Below are positions 1 to 8,497 of a stretch of DNA of 64,000 nucleotides, piece by piece. The DNA is from Ruminococcaceae bacterium UBA4871. GTDB taxonomy: Bacteria; Bacillota; Clostridia; Oscillospirales; Acutalibacteraceae. The stretch is taken from NCBI GenBank assembly GCA_002399445.1, contig DHDR01000027.1:5376-69375 (forward strand). Reading direction: 5' to 3'. The notes beneath the pieces were generated by a model that saw only the letters and a list, made by a program, of their open reading frames with translations, had not been told where the DNA came from and did no database searches. Made by a program: the position numbers and the translations under genes. Position 1 is the first letter of the stretch. Every line of letters starts with the position of its first letter.

Positions 1-51
1 AAGTTTCAAGATATCGTTTCTTCCGACAACAACATAAGTATTAAATTAAAA

Positions 52-88
52 TAAAAAAATCCCGCCGCTGGTTGCACCCAGCAGCAGG
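52..88 (-). terminator. Hairpin with T-run, minus-strand terminator candidate
   Basis: On the minus strand an 11-bp stem with several G-U pairs (CCTGCTGCTGG / CCAGCGGCGGG, 6-nt loop) is followed directly by a run of seven T. This has the shape of a factor-independent terminator for minus-strand transcription. No convincing minus-strand gene lies between it and the integrase, so what it terminates is unclear. Confidence 0.45.
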
Positions 89-203
89 AAAGACACCGGC
101 CGGAGCCGGAGCACAATAAAATCATTGCTTAAATATTGTACTCCTCACCCGGCCTGAAATCAACAGTCCGGGCATTTTTATGCCCTTTTTAGGAGGATAC
201 AAT

Positions 204-1580
204 ATGGCGACAATTACAAAACGTGGGAAATCATATCTTATCAGCATTTCATGCGGATATGACGACGCAGGCAAACAAATTAGAAAGACAATGACGTGGA
301 AACCGGAATCCAGCATGACGGTCCGGCAGGAAAAGAAAGCCGTTAAAGCCGCCGCAGTACGGTTTGAAGATCAGGTACAGAGCGGACAGTATATTGACCC
401 GTCCATCACATTATCACAATTCATTGATAAATGGCTAACGGATTATGCGGAGGTCAGCCTGAGAGCGGATACAATAGCCGGATATAAGGCCAATATCCCA
501 ACAATTAAAGCCGCACTGGGGCATCTAAAGCTGTGCAAAATACAGCCACAGCATATTATAGAGTTCTACAAAAATTTATCTGAAAATGGTGTGCGAAGGG
601 ATACAAAGTATCAGTGCACTATAGATTTACAAAAGATTTTAAAAGAAAATAACATTTTAAAAAAAGACGCTCAAGCAGTGTTTGGAATTTCCTATGCAAC
701 ACTATTCCAAGCTGTCAAAGGCAGAAACATTTCAAAAGCAAGCGCTGAGTCAATCTGCAGGGCTTTAAAAATCAGTATGGAAAAATCGTTTAAACCAGTT
801 GGAAAAGATAAGCTTTCTGGTAATACCATTCTTCATTATCATAATTTATTGAAATCAATTTTTTCTACTGCAGTTCATTGGCAAGTACTTGTATACAGCC
901 CTGTAGACCGGGTTAAAGCCCCCAAAAAAGAATACGTGGAGCAGGAATGTTTAACCGCAGAGGAAGCACAAAAGCTTGTGTGTCTTCTGGATGGGGAGCC
1001 TGAAAATCGCAAAGCAGCAACATTGATTGCGTTATGCAGTGGCATGCGACGCTCTGAGCTATATGCCCTTAAATGGGACAGTATCGATATTGATACTTGT
1101 ACTGTTTCTATCTGCAAAACGGCGGTATATGTGGCAAAGCAAGGAATAGTTAATGGGGATACAAAAAACAAAAAAAGCACACGTGTAATCAAGTTACCGT
1201 CCTGCTGCCAGCGGGTGTTGCTCGAATATCGTGCCTGGTATAATGAGCAACGCCTTGCCTGCGGCGACCAGTGGCATGACAGCAATAGGTTGTTCGTAAC
1301 TTGGAACGGGGAACCTGAATCCCCCGAAAATTTTACAACATGGTTTCGTACATTTCGGAGAAAAAACAATTTGTCGGAGGGTCTGCATCCACACAGCCTG
1401 CGGCATACTAATGCCACGCTGCAAATTGGTGCGCACCAGGATATAAAAACTGTTTCGTCAAGGCTCGGTCACAGTCAGACCAGTACAACGCTGAATGTTT
1501 ACGCTCATGCAATACAAGAAGCGGACGCAACAGCAGCCGATGTCTTGAATGGCTTGCTTACCCCATCGAAAAAAGCATGA
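204..1580 (+). CDS. int: Tyrosine site-specific integrase with embedded helix-turn-helix
   Basis: Phage/ICE-type tyrosine recombinase, 458 aa from the ATG at 204, which follows an AGGAGG ribosome-binding site at 191-196; an in-frame ATG at 180 lies before that site and is less likely. An N-terminal arm-binding region is followed by a SAM-like core-binding domain (about 70-230) and the catalytic domain (about 250-445). Visible catalytic residues are Arg-282 (GMRRSEL), His-397 and Arg-400 (HSLR), His-423 (LGH) and the nucleophile Tyr-433. Residues about 137-200 interrupt the core-binding domain with an XRE-like helix-turn-helix, and this stretch of DNA is more AT-rich than the rest. Some Firmicute integrases carry such an insert. 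The gene ends about 145 bp before a tRNA-Arg fragment, so it most likely mobilises the element extending left of the window. Confidence 0.93.
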   Translation: MATITKRGKSYLISISCGYDDAGKQIRKTMTWKPESSMTVRQEKKAVKAAAVRFEDQVQSGQYIDPSITLSQFIDKWLTDYAEVSLRADTIAGYKANIPTIKAALGHLKLCKIQPQHIIEFYKNLSENGVRRDTKYQCTIDLQKILKENNILKKDAQAVFGISYATLFQAVKGRNISKASAESICRALKISMEKSFKPVGKDKLSGNTILHYHNLLKSIFSTAVHWQVLVYSPVDRVKAPKKEYVEQECLTAEEAQKLVCLLDGEPENRKAATLIALCSGMRRSELYALKWDSIDIDTCTVSICKTAVYVAKQGIVNGDTKNKKSTRVIKLPSCCQRVLLEYRAWYNEQRLACGDQWHDSNRLFVTWNGEPESPENFTTWFRTFRRKNNLSEGLHPHSLRHTNATLQIGAHQDIKTVSSRLGHSQTSTTLNVYAHAIQEADATAADVLNGLLTPSKKA

Positions 1581-1590
1581 TTTTATTTTT

Positions 1591-1612
1591 GTTGTTTATT
1601 TGTTGTTTATTT
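1591..1612. repeat. Two exact 11-bp tandem repeats near the integrase
   Basis: GTTGTTTATTT occurs twice without a gap directly after the integrase stop codon and about 115 bp before the tRNA attachment fragment. Arm-type integrase binding sites often look like short direct repeats in this position. That role is inference only. Confidence 0.4.
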
Positions 1613-1724
1613 AATCAAAAGCAGCAAGTCCTCGTTGAAATCGGATGAAACCGAAAACCTTGAAAACCCGCATGAATACTGGATTTTTAAGCATGGTTGA
1701 AAACGTTAGACTTCATAATTTGGT

Positions 1725-1771
1725 GACTCCGACTCCAAAGGCCAGAGGTTCGAATCCTCCCAGGCGCACCA
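1725..1771 (+). other. tRNA-Arg(CCG) 3' fragment, element attachment site
   Basis: The sequence holds the anticodon loop (CTCCGAC, anticodon CCG), variable region, T arm with GGTTCGAAT, acceptor 3' strand CAGGCGC, discriminator A and CCA of a tRNA-Arg. The D arm and 5' acceptor strand are absent: the preceding bases do not pair with CAGGCGC. A 3' tRNA remnant next to an integrase gene is the usual mark of integration into a tRNA gene. The intact, reconstituted tRNA-Arg should be at the other end of the element, left of this window. The junction lies at or just before 1725. Confidence 0.8.
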
Positions 1772-1779
1772 TCATCTAC

Positions 1780-1833
1780 AATCCTTACGGTTAAATTGTT
1801 TTTCGATTTTTAACCGTGAGGATTATTTTTTTT
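1780..1833 (+). terminator. Terminator of the original tRNA-Arg gene
   Basis: A 16-bp inverted repeat (AATCCTTACGGTTAAA paired with TTTAACCGTGAGGATT, one mismatch) is followed by ATTTTTTTT. It begins 8 bases after the CCA of the tRNA-Arg fragment and is probably the terminator of that tRNA transcript. Confidence 0.85.
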
Positions 1834-1975
1834 CCTTTTCTAGAAGTGTGTTATGGACACGGAATTAAAGATACTTAAAACCTTTTTATTCTATTTAGAC
1901 TATACTTTGTCTTGACATTCTCGCCTAAGTTAACAATTTATCAGAATTTTTAATTCCGTAAAGAGAACAATATAA

Positions 1976-2023
1976 AACTTCTTTACTCTATTAAGCATTA
2001 AAGCTCAATAAAGCAAAGAAGTT
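1976..2023 (-). terminator. Long imperfect hairpin downstream of spo0A
   Basis: AACTTCTTT at the left pairs with AAAGAAGTT at the right, with further imperfect pairing inside. It is about 110 bp downstream of the spo0A stop codon on the minus strand, where the 3' flank is TTTATATT. It may end spo0A transcription, but the T-run is weak. The remaining stretch between the tRNA terminator and spo0A (1834-2129) shows no gene. Confidence 0.4.
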
Positions 2024-2129
2024 GATTTTTGCGGCTTAAAGGTTATTGCTTTTTCGTATTTGGTGCCTTTATAAACACCGAATGACTCTTAGTTTTTGAT
2101 TTTCACCTTTTCAATTTTGTCGATAAGAG

Positions 2130-2885
2130 TTACCCTGCGGTCTTCATATGAAGACGCAGACGGTCAGAAATCATAGCGATAAATTCACTGTTTGTAGGTT
2201 TTCCACGGGTATTGTGAATGGTGTAACCAAAATAAGAATTTAAAATATCTACATCTCCGCGGTCCCATGCAACCTCAATGGCATGTCGAATAGCACGCTC
2301 TACTCGGGACGGAGTTGTATTATACTTTTTGGCAACACCGGGATAAAGCTGTTTCGTGACAGCGTTGATGATGTCCGGATCCTCAATAGCCATCAGAATG
2401 GAATCCCGAAGATAATGGTAACCTTTAATATGAGCAGGAACACCTATTTGATGCAGAATTTCTGTAACCTGAATTTCTAATGTTTCCTGACACGGAACAG
2501 CTGGATGATCCATTGATAAAATCTGATGAACTCTCTTTGCCAGCTGCACGGTATCATAGGGCTGCACAGCCAGATAACTGGCACCAGAAGATAGAAGCTC
2601 ACGTTCAAGTGTTGGGCTGGTAAAATTACTTTCTACAATAAAGGCGGGCATTGGTGTTTGATTCTGTTCCTGCAAAGCATTCAGGACACCAACTGCATCC
2701 AAGCCCGGCATAAAAACAGGGGTAAGAACAGCATCTGGTTTCTGTGTTTGAATTGCCTTGAGCAAGGAATTCCCGTCTTTTTCGGTATAAATCGTTGAAA
2801 TCCCATTTCTCTCAAAGATCGGATCATTGTCCTGCTGATATTTTGGGTTGTCATTCGCTATCATTAATTTTATGGTGTTTTCCAT
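2130..2885 (-). CDS. spo0A: Spo0A-family sporulation regulator with degenerate receiver domain
   Basis: Master regulator of sporulation entry in Firmicutes: an N-terminal response-regulator receiver and a C-terminal Spo0A DNA-binding domain. The 251-aa form starting MENTIK at 2885 follows a GGGGGA site and matches the family start; an upstream ATG at 2945 is in frame but unlikely. The C-terminal domain (about 132-251) is well conserved, including GVPAHIKGY, the recognition helix region SRVERAIRHAIEVAW and KPTNSEFIAM. The receiver is not: the residue aligned with the phosphoacceptor Asp-56 is Pro-56 (VLTPVFMP where the family has VLDIIMP), the first acidic-pocket residue is Asn-11 (ANDN for ADDN) and the conserved Lys-108 is Gln (VQPYD for LKPFD). 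The protein probably cannot be phosphorylated in the usual way. The gene follows spoIVB, the normal order. Confidence 0.93.
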   Translation of the reverse strand: MENTIKLMIANDNPKYQQDNDPIFERNGISTIYTEKDGNSLLKAIQTQKPDAVLTPVFMPGLDAVGVLNALQEQNQTPMPAFIVESNFTSPTLERELLSSGASYLAVQPYDTVQLAKRVHQILSMDHPAVPCQETLEIQVTEILHQIGVPAHIKGYHYLRDSILMAIEDPDIINAVTKQLYPGVAKKYNTTPSRVERAIRHAIEVAWDRGDVDILNSYFGYTIHNTRGKPTNSEFIAMISDRLRLHMKTAG

Positions 2886-2996
2886 ATTTAGTCCCCCTAA
2901 GATTTTTTGCACCATTATATTACCATATTTTGGGAAAGATGGCAATACTTTTATCGCACTTTTTTTGTTTTAGGGGCAAAATATTAGAAACAGCAC

Positions 2997-4058
2997 TTAC
3001 GATGCCTTTTTTTGAAACAAATTGTCTTCACCAGCCATCATATGCTCTACAAAAATTCCATATCCGCGTGTTGGATCATTTACAAAAACATGTGTGACTG
3101 CACCAACCAATTTTCCATTCTGCAGGATTGGACTTCCGCTCATTCCCTGCACAATTCCGCCAGTCTGACGAATCAGATTTTCATCCGTGACATGCACCAC
3201 CATATTTTTGGTTTGGGCAGCTTTGGTATTCAATAGTTCGATTTCTGCATTATACTTTTGAGGTCCTTTTCCATTAATGGTGCATATAATTTGAACCGGC
3301 CCAACTTTTACTTCATCGGCAGGGCAAACAGGGATTGCTTTCCCTGCTGGTGGATGATTCATTTTTCCAAACACGCCCTGACCACAATTGGAATAAAGCG
3401 TTCCTACTGGAATATCTGAAGAAAAATATCCCTGAAGTTCTCCGGGATTCCCGTAAATTCCTTTTTGAATTCCGGAAATAGTAACTGGAACAATATCTCC
3501 GCATCCAAAGGGCATGATCTCTTTGGTATCCGGATCTGTAATACCGTGCCCAAGGCCAGCGAAGAAACCATTATTAGGATCATAGTAAGTTAGCGTTCCG
3601 ACACCTGCAGCGCTGTCCCGCACCCATAACCCTGCACGGTAACAGCCTGTGCTCTGCACCGGAGAAAGTTTTGCAATCACCTTACTGCCATTCCGGCTAA
3701 TCCCAAGGTTTAGGGACCGGCCGCTGCAATTCAAAATAGCTTTTGAAAGCTGCTCATTGCTGTTTACCGGTTTTCCATCTATGGTCTGGATCACATCCCC
3801 TATCCGAACATCTGCTTCCTTTGGAGGATTCACCATCCCGCTGCTGGTTTCCAAGTCCGCAGTTCCTACAACCACAACGCCATTTGTAAAAAGTTTGATT
3901 CCGAACGGCATTCCGCACGGAACCAGCATCTGCACATTGGCAGTGCTGGCAGGTTCTGCTTCCGGCTCAGCTGCCGCAGCCGAACACATACTGAGCATTA
4001 CTGCAGCAGCCAGTGCCGCAACCGACTGCTTTAAAAATATTTTTTTTTGATTCTTCAT
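2997..4058 (-). CDS. spoIVB: SpoIVB sporulation signalling serine peptidase
   Basis: S55-family peptidase that in Bacillus is made in the forespore, secreted into the intermembrane space and cleaves SpoIVFA to activate pro-sigma-K processing. 353 aa. An N-terminal signal/anchor (about 8-30) is followed by a PDZ domain (about 55-130, with IGDVIQTIDG) and the S55 peptidase domain. His-171 in GLGHG and the nucleophile motif GMSGSP (305-310), followed by VTHVFVNDPTRGYGIF, are all present, so the enzyme looks intact. It lies just upstream of spo0A in the same direction, a conserved arrangement. Its intactness contrasts with the altered Spo0A receiver. Confidence 0.94.
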   Translation of the reverse strand: MKNQKKIFLKQSVAALAAAVMLSMCSAAAAEPEAEPASTANVQMLVPCGMPFGIKLFTNGVVVVGTADLETSSGMVNPPKEADVRIGDVIQTIDGKPVNSNEQLSKAILNCSGRSLNLGISRNGSKVIAKLSPVQSTGCYRAGLWVRDSAAGVGTLTYYDPNNGFFAGLGHGITDPDTKEIMPFGCGDIVPVTISGIQKGIYGNPGELQGYFSSDIPVGTLYSNCGQGVFGKMNHPPAGKAIPVCPADEVKVGPVQIICTINGKGPQKYNAEIELLNTKAAQTKNMVVHVTDENLIRQTGGIVQGMSGSPILQNGKLVGAVTHVFVNDPTRGYGIFVEHMMAGEDNLFQKKAS

Positions 4059-4217
4059 CAGCGCACCTCCTCACCGCTTTGTTACCTTTCCACGGTGAGA
4101 TGCGTTTTAATTTGGGAATTGTATTGTACTCCGGTATGATCTGGTGAAGAAAAATATGGAGCTTGTGATCTGATGCCGATTGCAAAAATTTGGAAACCAG
4201 ACTTTCTAAAAATTGCA

Positions 4218-4244
4218 CAAAAAGCTCTGCCAGTCAAGGCAGAG
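4218..4244 (-). terminator. Terminator after murF
   Basis: On the minus strand the stem CTCTGCC / GGCAGAG with a 6-nt loop is followed by CTTTTTG. It lies about 120 bp past the murF stop and probably ends the murE-murF transcript. The rest of the 300-bp gap 4059-4361 holds the spoIVB upstream region, with no further gene seen. Confidence 0.6.
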
Positions 4245-4361
4245 ACTTCCTGATTTTTTCCATATTTATTTTAAAGTTTTACATTTTAAAATTTTTCGTC
4301 AACAGTCCTGCAAACCCACACTGACAAAGAATATACAAATCATCTGAAATTCCGATATTGT

Positions 4362-5729
4362 CTAAAAGTCCATTGCAAGTAATGCCGAAACAATTTCATC
4401 TGTATGCATGCCTCGTGAACCTTTCACCAAAATCGTATCCCCACGCTGAAGTGTCTGGCACAGAAAATGAATCGCCTCTTCATTGCTGCGGCAAACCTGA
4501 CAAGGAATAGAGGGGAGGGTCTGTTTGGCACCCTCAGCCATTGCAGCTGCTTCCCTGCCAACGGTAACCAGAAGATCCGTACCCGCTTCTGCCGCATATT
4601 GGCCGCAGTGATAATGCTCCTGCTGCGAAACTTTTCCCAGTTCCAGCATATCGGCTAACACAGCAATTCGCCGGTGCGGAAAACTGCAGAGTACATCCAA
4701 CGCCCCGCGTACTGCATCCGGACTGGCATTATAGGAATCATCAATCACTGTAAGTCCGCCAACCTGATGAATCTGCTGATGCATGGCAAGCGGCTGATAA
4801 TGCCCAAGCGCAGCAGCAGCATTCTGCAGATCCACATGCAGAATTTCTGCAATGGCAAGTGCCGACAATGCATTGATGACCTGATGGGTCCCTAAAGCCG
4901 GCAAAAGGACAGGCTGTTGGGAACCATGATGTTCCATGATGAAAAATGTCTTGCCATCCTGGATTTGGATATGGGAAGCGCGGTAATCACACCAATCATG
5001 TGTGCCGACAAAAACGGTATGAAACGGTAATTGGCCGCGCAGTGCAGCAAGCATCGGGTCGTCTCCATTCAGCACTAAAACCGACTGCGGAATAAATCCA
5101 TCGACAATATGCAGTTTTTCACGCAAAATATTTTCACGTGTATGCAGATTTTCGATATGCGAAACACCGATATTGGTCAAAACCGCAAATTCCGGTGCTG
5201 CGATCTCTGCCAAACGAGCCATTTCCCCAAATTGGCTCATTCCCATCTCCACCACAGCTGCATCTGTTGTCTCGTCTATTTGAAACATAGTGAGCGGCAC
5301 ACCTATCTGACTGTTCTGATTTCCCTGCGTTTTCATAATATGAAAGCGCGCAGACAGAGCCAGCGCAACCATTTCTTTTGTCGTTGTTTTCCCCACGCTT
5401 CCGGTGATGCCGATAACCGGAATGGTAAATTTACGCCGGTAAGCTGCCGCAATTTGCTGCAGTGCAGCGGTCGTATCCGGCACAGCAATCAATGCTCCAG
5501 AAGCCGGTTGCTCCACCGGCTCCTGCGTGAGTGCCGCCGCTGCACCTGCTTTGAATGTAGCTGGAATAAAAAGATGAGCATCTGTTTTTTCACCTTTTAA
5601 GGGAACAAACAAAGACCCGGGAACAACCTGCCGGCTGTCGGTTCTGACATTGGTAATAAAATCTTTGGGATTGCCGCAAAGCAGAGTCCCGCCGCACATC
5701 TGTGCAGCTTCTTGAATGGTTATCCGCAT
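4362..5729 (-). CDS. murF: MurF, UDP-MurNAc-tripeptide--D-Ala-D-Ala ligase
   Basis: Cytoplasmic ATP-dependent ligase that adds D-Ala-D-Ala to UDP-MurNAc-tripeptide, the last soluble step of peptidoglycan precursor synthesis. 455 aa, normal family length. It has the N-terminal substrate domain with the TDSR motif near residue 30, the ATP-binding loop GITGSVGKTTTKE (about 106-118), the central motif GNQNSQIGVPLT and the C-terminal ligase domain with DDSYNASPD and LVKGSRG. It is 54 bp downstream of murE on the same strand and probably co-transcribed. Confidence 0.96.
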   Translation of the reverse strand: MRITIQEAAQMCGGTLLCGNPKDFITNVRTDSRQVVPGSLFVPLKGEKTDAHLFIPATFKAGAAAALTQEPVEQPASGALIAVPDTTAALQQIAAAYRRKFTIPVIGITGSVGKTTTKEMVALALSARFHIMKTQGNQNSQIGVPLTMFQIDETTDAAVVEMGMSQFGEMARLAEIAAPEFAVLTNIGVSHIENLHTRENILREKLHIVDGFIPQSVLVLNGDDPMLAALRGQLPFHTVFVGTHDWCDYRASHIQIQDGKTFFIMEHHGSQQPVLLPALGTHQVINALSALAIAEILHVDLQNAAAALGHYQPLAMHQQIHQVGGLTVIDDSYNASPDAVRGALDVLCSFPHRRIAVLADMLELGKVSQQEHYHCGQYAAEAGTDLLVTVGREAAAMAEGAKQTLPSIPCQVCRSNEEAIHFLCQTLQRGDTILVKGSRGMHTDEIVSALLAMDF

Positions 5730-5783
5730 TTCTAATTGTCCTCACATTCTGTAAATTCCTGCAATTGTTTGACACGGCCCAGC

Positions 5784-7256
5784 TTAGGACTGCAAGGGAA
5801 GTTTTCCCTCTTCCGTCAGAATATTATGAACAATTTTCCGCTCATCAAATGGATACTTTACCCCTTTGATTTCCTGATACATTTCATGGCCCTTTCCAGC
5901 CAAAACAATTACATCTCCGTCCTGTGCAGTATCCAAACAATACTGAATGGCTTCTTTCCGGTCTGGAATGACAACATATTTTCCGCTTGTTTTGTGAAGA
6001 CCCACTTCAATATCGGCAAGAATATTCATCACATCTTCGTCACGGGAGTTATCGGCAGTAATGACGGAAAGGTCCGCAAGATTCCCGCTCATCTCCCCCA
6101 TCTCATAGCGCCGGATTTTCGGGCGATTGCCGCCCGCACCAAACATGCAGACCAAGCGGTTGGGATGATATTGCCGCAAAGTTGTAAGAATATTCTGCAT
6201 ACTGACCGCATTGTGCGCATAGTCAATCAGCAGCGTATAATTTCCGGGTACAGGGACAGGTTCCACACGGCCTTTCACTTTTACCGTATCCAGCCCTTTT
6301 TGTATATTCTCAAGCGTTATATCAAACTGCTGACACACCGCCACTGCGCCCAGTGCATTATAGACATTAAATTTACCGGGAATATCAATGCAGACATGTC
6401 CCTGCAAACTGCCGCACAAGTCAAATTCAATTCCCAGATAGCCCGGCTTTGAAATCAGGCGGTCATTCTCTGCACGGAGCTGTGCAGTTTCTCCAAAGCC
6501 ATAGGTTGTCAGAGAACAAGTGTGCTCAGCGGTAATCCCCTTCCAGTTTGCATCATCCGTATTGATAACACCCAGCCTGCATTTACGGAACAGCAGTGCC
6601 TTGCAGGCCATATATTCCCGCATATCCTTATGCTCGTTCCCGCCGAGATGGTCCTCGCTGAAATTAGTAAACAGACCGATGTCAAATGTAAATCCATCCA
6701 CACGGTGATCCCGCAAACCGATGGAACTTGCCTCCAGTACACAAACTTTACAGCCGGCCTCCACCATCATGTGCATGAATTTTTGAATGTCATAAGATTC
6801 CGGTGTGGTATTGCTTGTTGGAATCAGTTGTCTGCCAATTACTGTACCAATGGTTCCAATAATTCCCGTAGAAATTCCAGCCGATTCTAAAATAGAATGA
6901 ATCATATAAGTGCAGGTGGTTTTTCCCTTTGTTCCGGTCACCCCAATAACTTTCATCTTTTGGGCCGGATGGCCAAACCACGCAGCAGACAGAAACGCCA
7001 GCGCCTCACGGGTATCTTTCACCCTGATTTCTGTACAGGGGACCGGCGGAATGTCATGCTGTGTCACAATCGCAGCCGCACCGGCCTTTGCTGCCTGTTC
7101 TGCGAAAACATGGCTATCCGTCTTGCTGCCAACCAGACAAACGAAAACGCTTCCCGGCTTCACTTTTCGGGAATCGTAAACAATGCCGGAAACGGAGGCA
7201 GCCGTACTGCCGGTTACACGGCACGGCATATCTTCCAGCAATTCTAAAATGGTCAT
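5784..7256 (-). CDS. murE: MurE, UDP-MurNAc-L-Ala-D-Glu--diamino acid ligase
   Basis: ATP-dependent ligase that adds the third amino acid to UDP-MurNAc-L-Ala-D-Glu in the cytoplasm. 490 aa. Visible motifs are YDSRKV (about 27-32), the P-loop VTGTKGKTT (106-114), TPES (151-154), the metal/substrate motif HLGGNEHKDM (203-212) and GKGHE near the C-terminus. The amino-acid specificity motif is DNSR (402-405) rather than the DNPR of typical meso-diaminopimelate enzymes; the Arg is kept, so meso-DAP is the likely substrate, though this is inference. It is the first gene of a murE-murF pair. Confidence 0.95.
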   Translation of the reverse strand: MTILELLEDMPCRVTGSTAASVSGIVYDSRKVKPGSVFVCLVGSKTDSHVFAEQAAKAGAAAIVTQHDIPPVPCTEIRVKDTREALAFLSAAWFGHPAQKMKVIGVTGTKGKTTCTYMIHSILESAGISTGIIGTIGTVIGRQLIPTSNTTPESYDIQKFMHMMVEAGCKVCVLEASSIGLRDHRVDGFTFDIGLFTNFSEDHLGGNEHKDMREYMACKALLFRKCRLGVINTDDANWKGITAEHTCSLTTYGFGETAQLRAENDRLISKPGYLGIEFDLCGSLQGHVCIDIPGKFNVYNALGAVAVCQQFDITLENIQKGLDTVKVKGRVEPVPVPGNYTLLIDYAHNAVSMQNILTTLRQYHPNRLVCMFGAGGNRPKIRRYEMGEMSGNLADLSVITADNSRDEDVMNILADIEVGLHKTSGKYVVIPDRKEAIQYCLDTAQDGDVIVLAGKGHEMYQEIKGVKYPFDERKIVHNILTEEGKLPLQS

Positions 7257-7279
7257 TCAATCAGCACCTCAATTGTCAA

Positions 7280-8491
7280 TTAAACATGCGCAGATGATGC
7301 TCCATCAATCAGCGCATAAAGTTTCTGAATTTCACTTTCATTGGAATAATCATGCCGGGCAAGTTCCTGCTCCAATGAAACACGCAGATTCCCATCTTGC
7401 AGCAGACGCTCCAGACCGTTGGCAACACCTTGGGAAGTCATGGGAACAATCAAGCCCGTTTTCCCATCTGTAATCTGGTCTTTTGCAGTAGAAAAATCCG
7501 TCAGCAAAATGGGCCGGCACAGGGCCATTGCTTCATCAACCGCAATACTTTTCCCCTCAAACCGAGACGGCTGCATATAAATGTCACAAGCTGATACAAA
7601 CGGATATGGATTCCCCTGTTCACCCAAAAAGCATACATCTTTCTGCAGACCAAATTCCTGTATCCGCGCCTGCAGTGTCTCTTTTTCAGGACCGATTCCA
7701 ATAATATACCAGCGAAAGTCAAGTCCTTTTTTCCGCAGCGCATAAACTGCCGGCAGTGCAATATCCAGCCCTTTCTGGTGAGAAAGGCGGGCAATTGTCA
7801 GCACGCGCAGGCCATGATAGTCTGGATCTGGAAAGTTTGCCGGTTCTTCTGCCATTTTGCGCAGAAATTGCGGAGAAAGCAGATTATACTGCACGTGGAA
7901 CTTCTCCGCAAACTGCGGAAAATTCCGAACCAATGCATCACGGCAGGCTTCCGAAACCGTGCAGACCGCATCGAGTTTTGCAAAGTATGCCTCATCAAAT
8001 GTCCGGTCTAACCCCATTGCTGTATAATCACCATGAATAAACCCAATTTTACGCTTAGCCAGGACATCATCCACACCGTAATAAATGGGCTGACCTTCCA
8101 TGTAGGCAACAGCGGCGTCATAGGGTATTCCATTTTTGTGTACAAAATTCCGCTCAACTTTCCACATTTTGACCAGCCGCTCCCCCATTGTACCACGCAG
8201 ACCAGCGAAGGTCACACCAGTCCGACAAAGCGCAGTCAGCGGGTGCCTGCTTTTCAGCAGAGCCGGCAATGCCTGACGAATATTCAATTTATACTCTTTT
8301 GGAAACAGCGGCGGCAGCAAATGCACCTGCTGCGGTACACGTTGCAGGAACAAGCCGTCATTTGCAAAAAGCTGCAAGTCCACATCATATTTCTGATAAT
8401 CAAACAGAGACAGAAGCGTGACAAGACTTTTTTCAATACCGCCGCTGTGCAAACTGTAATTGATAAAAAGGATTTTCTTTTTCGGCATCAT
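7280..8491 (-). CDS. GT4-family glycosyltransferase
   Basis: Retaining glycosyltransferase with the GT-B fold, 403 aa. The N-terminal half starts with a Rossmann-like strand and the acceptor-side motif SLHSGGIEKSL; the C-terminal half has the Glycos_transf_1 signatures ARLSHQKGLD, IIGIGPEK and the nucleotide-sugar EX7E region (RFEGKSIAVDEAMA). It begins at two tandem ATGs (8491, 8488) after AGGAGA and sits 6 bp behind the GT2 gene, so the two are translated together. The donor and acceptor cannot be read from sequence; a capsule, teichoic acid or other surface glycan is likely. It follows murE upstream but with no evident shared pathway. Confidence 0.88.
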   Translation of the reverse strand: MMPKKKILFINYSLHSGGIEKSLVTLLSLFDYQKYDVDLQLFANDGLFLQRVPQQVHLLPPLFPKEYKLNIRQALPALLKSRHPLTALCRTGVTFAGLRGTMGERLVKMWKVERNFVHKNGIPYDAAVAYMEGQPIYYGVDDVLAKRKIGFIHGDYTAMGLDRTFDEAYFAKLDAVCTVSEACRDALVRNFPQFAEKFHVQYNLLSPQFLRKMAEEPANFPDPDYHGLRVLTIARLSHQKGLDIALPAVYALRKKGLDFRWYIIGIGPEKETLQARIQEFGLQKDVCFLGEQGNPYPFVSACDIYMQPSRFEGKSIAVDEAMALCRPILLTDFSTAKDQITDGKTGLIVPMTSQGVANGLERLLQDGNLRVSLEQELARHDYSNESEIQKLYALIDGASSAHV

Positions 8492-8497
8492 GATCTC

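Noticed and set aside
122..316. 64-codon minus-strand frame across the integrase start
   Set aside because: No ribosome-binding site, overlaps the integrase 5' end, and has no protein-like features.
875..1436. Long minus-strand frames inside the integrase gene
   Set aside because: Antisense shadows of a well-supported coding region without start signals or family features.
1700..1771. Complete functional tRNA-Arg gene
   Set aside because: The 5' acceptor strand and D arm are missing upstream, so only a 3' fragment can be supported.
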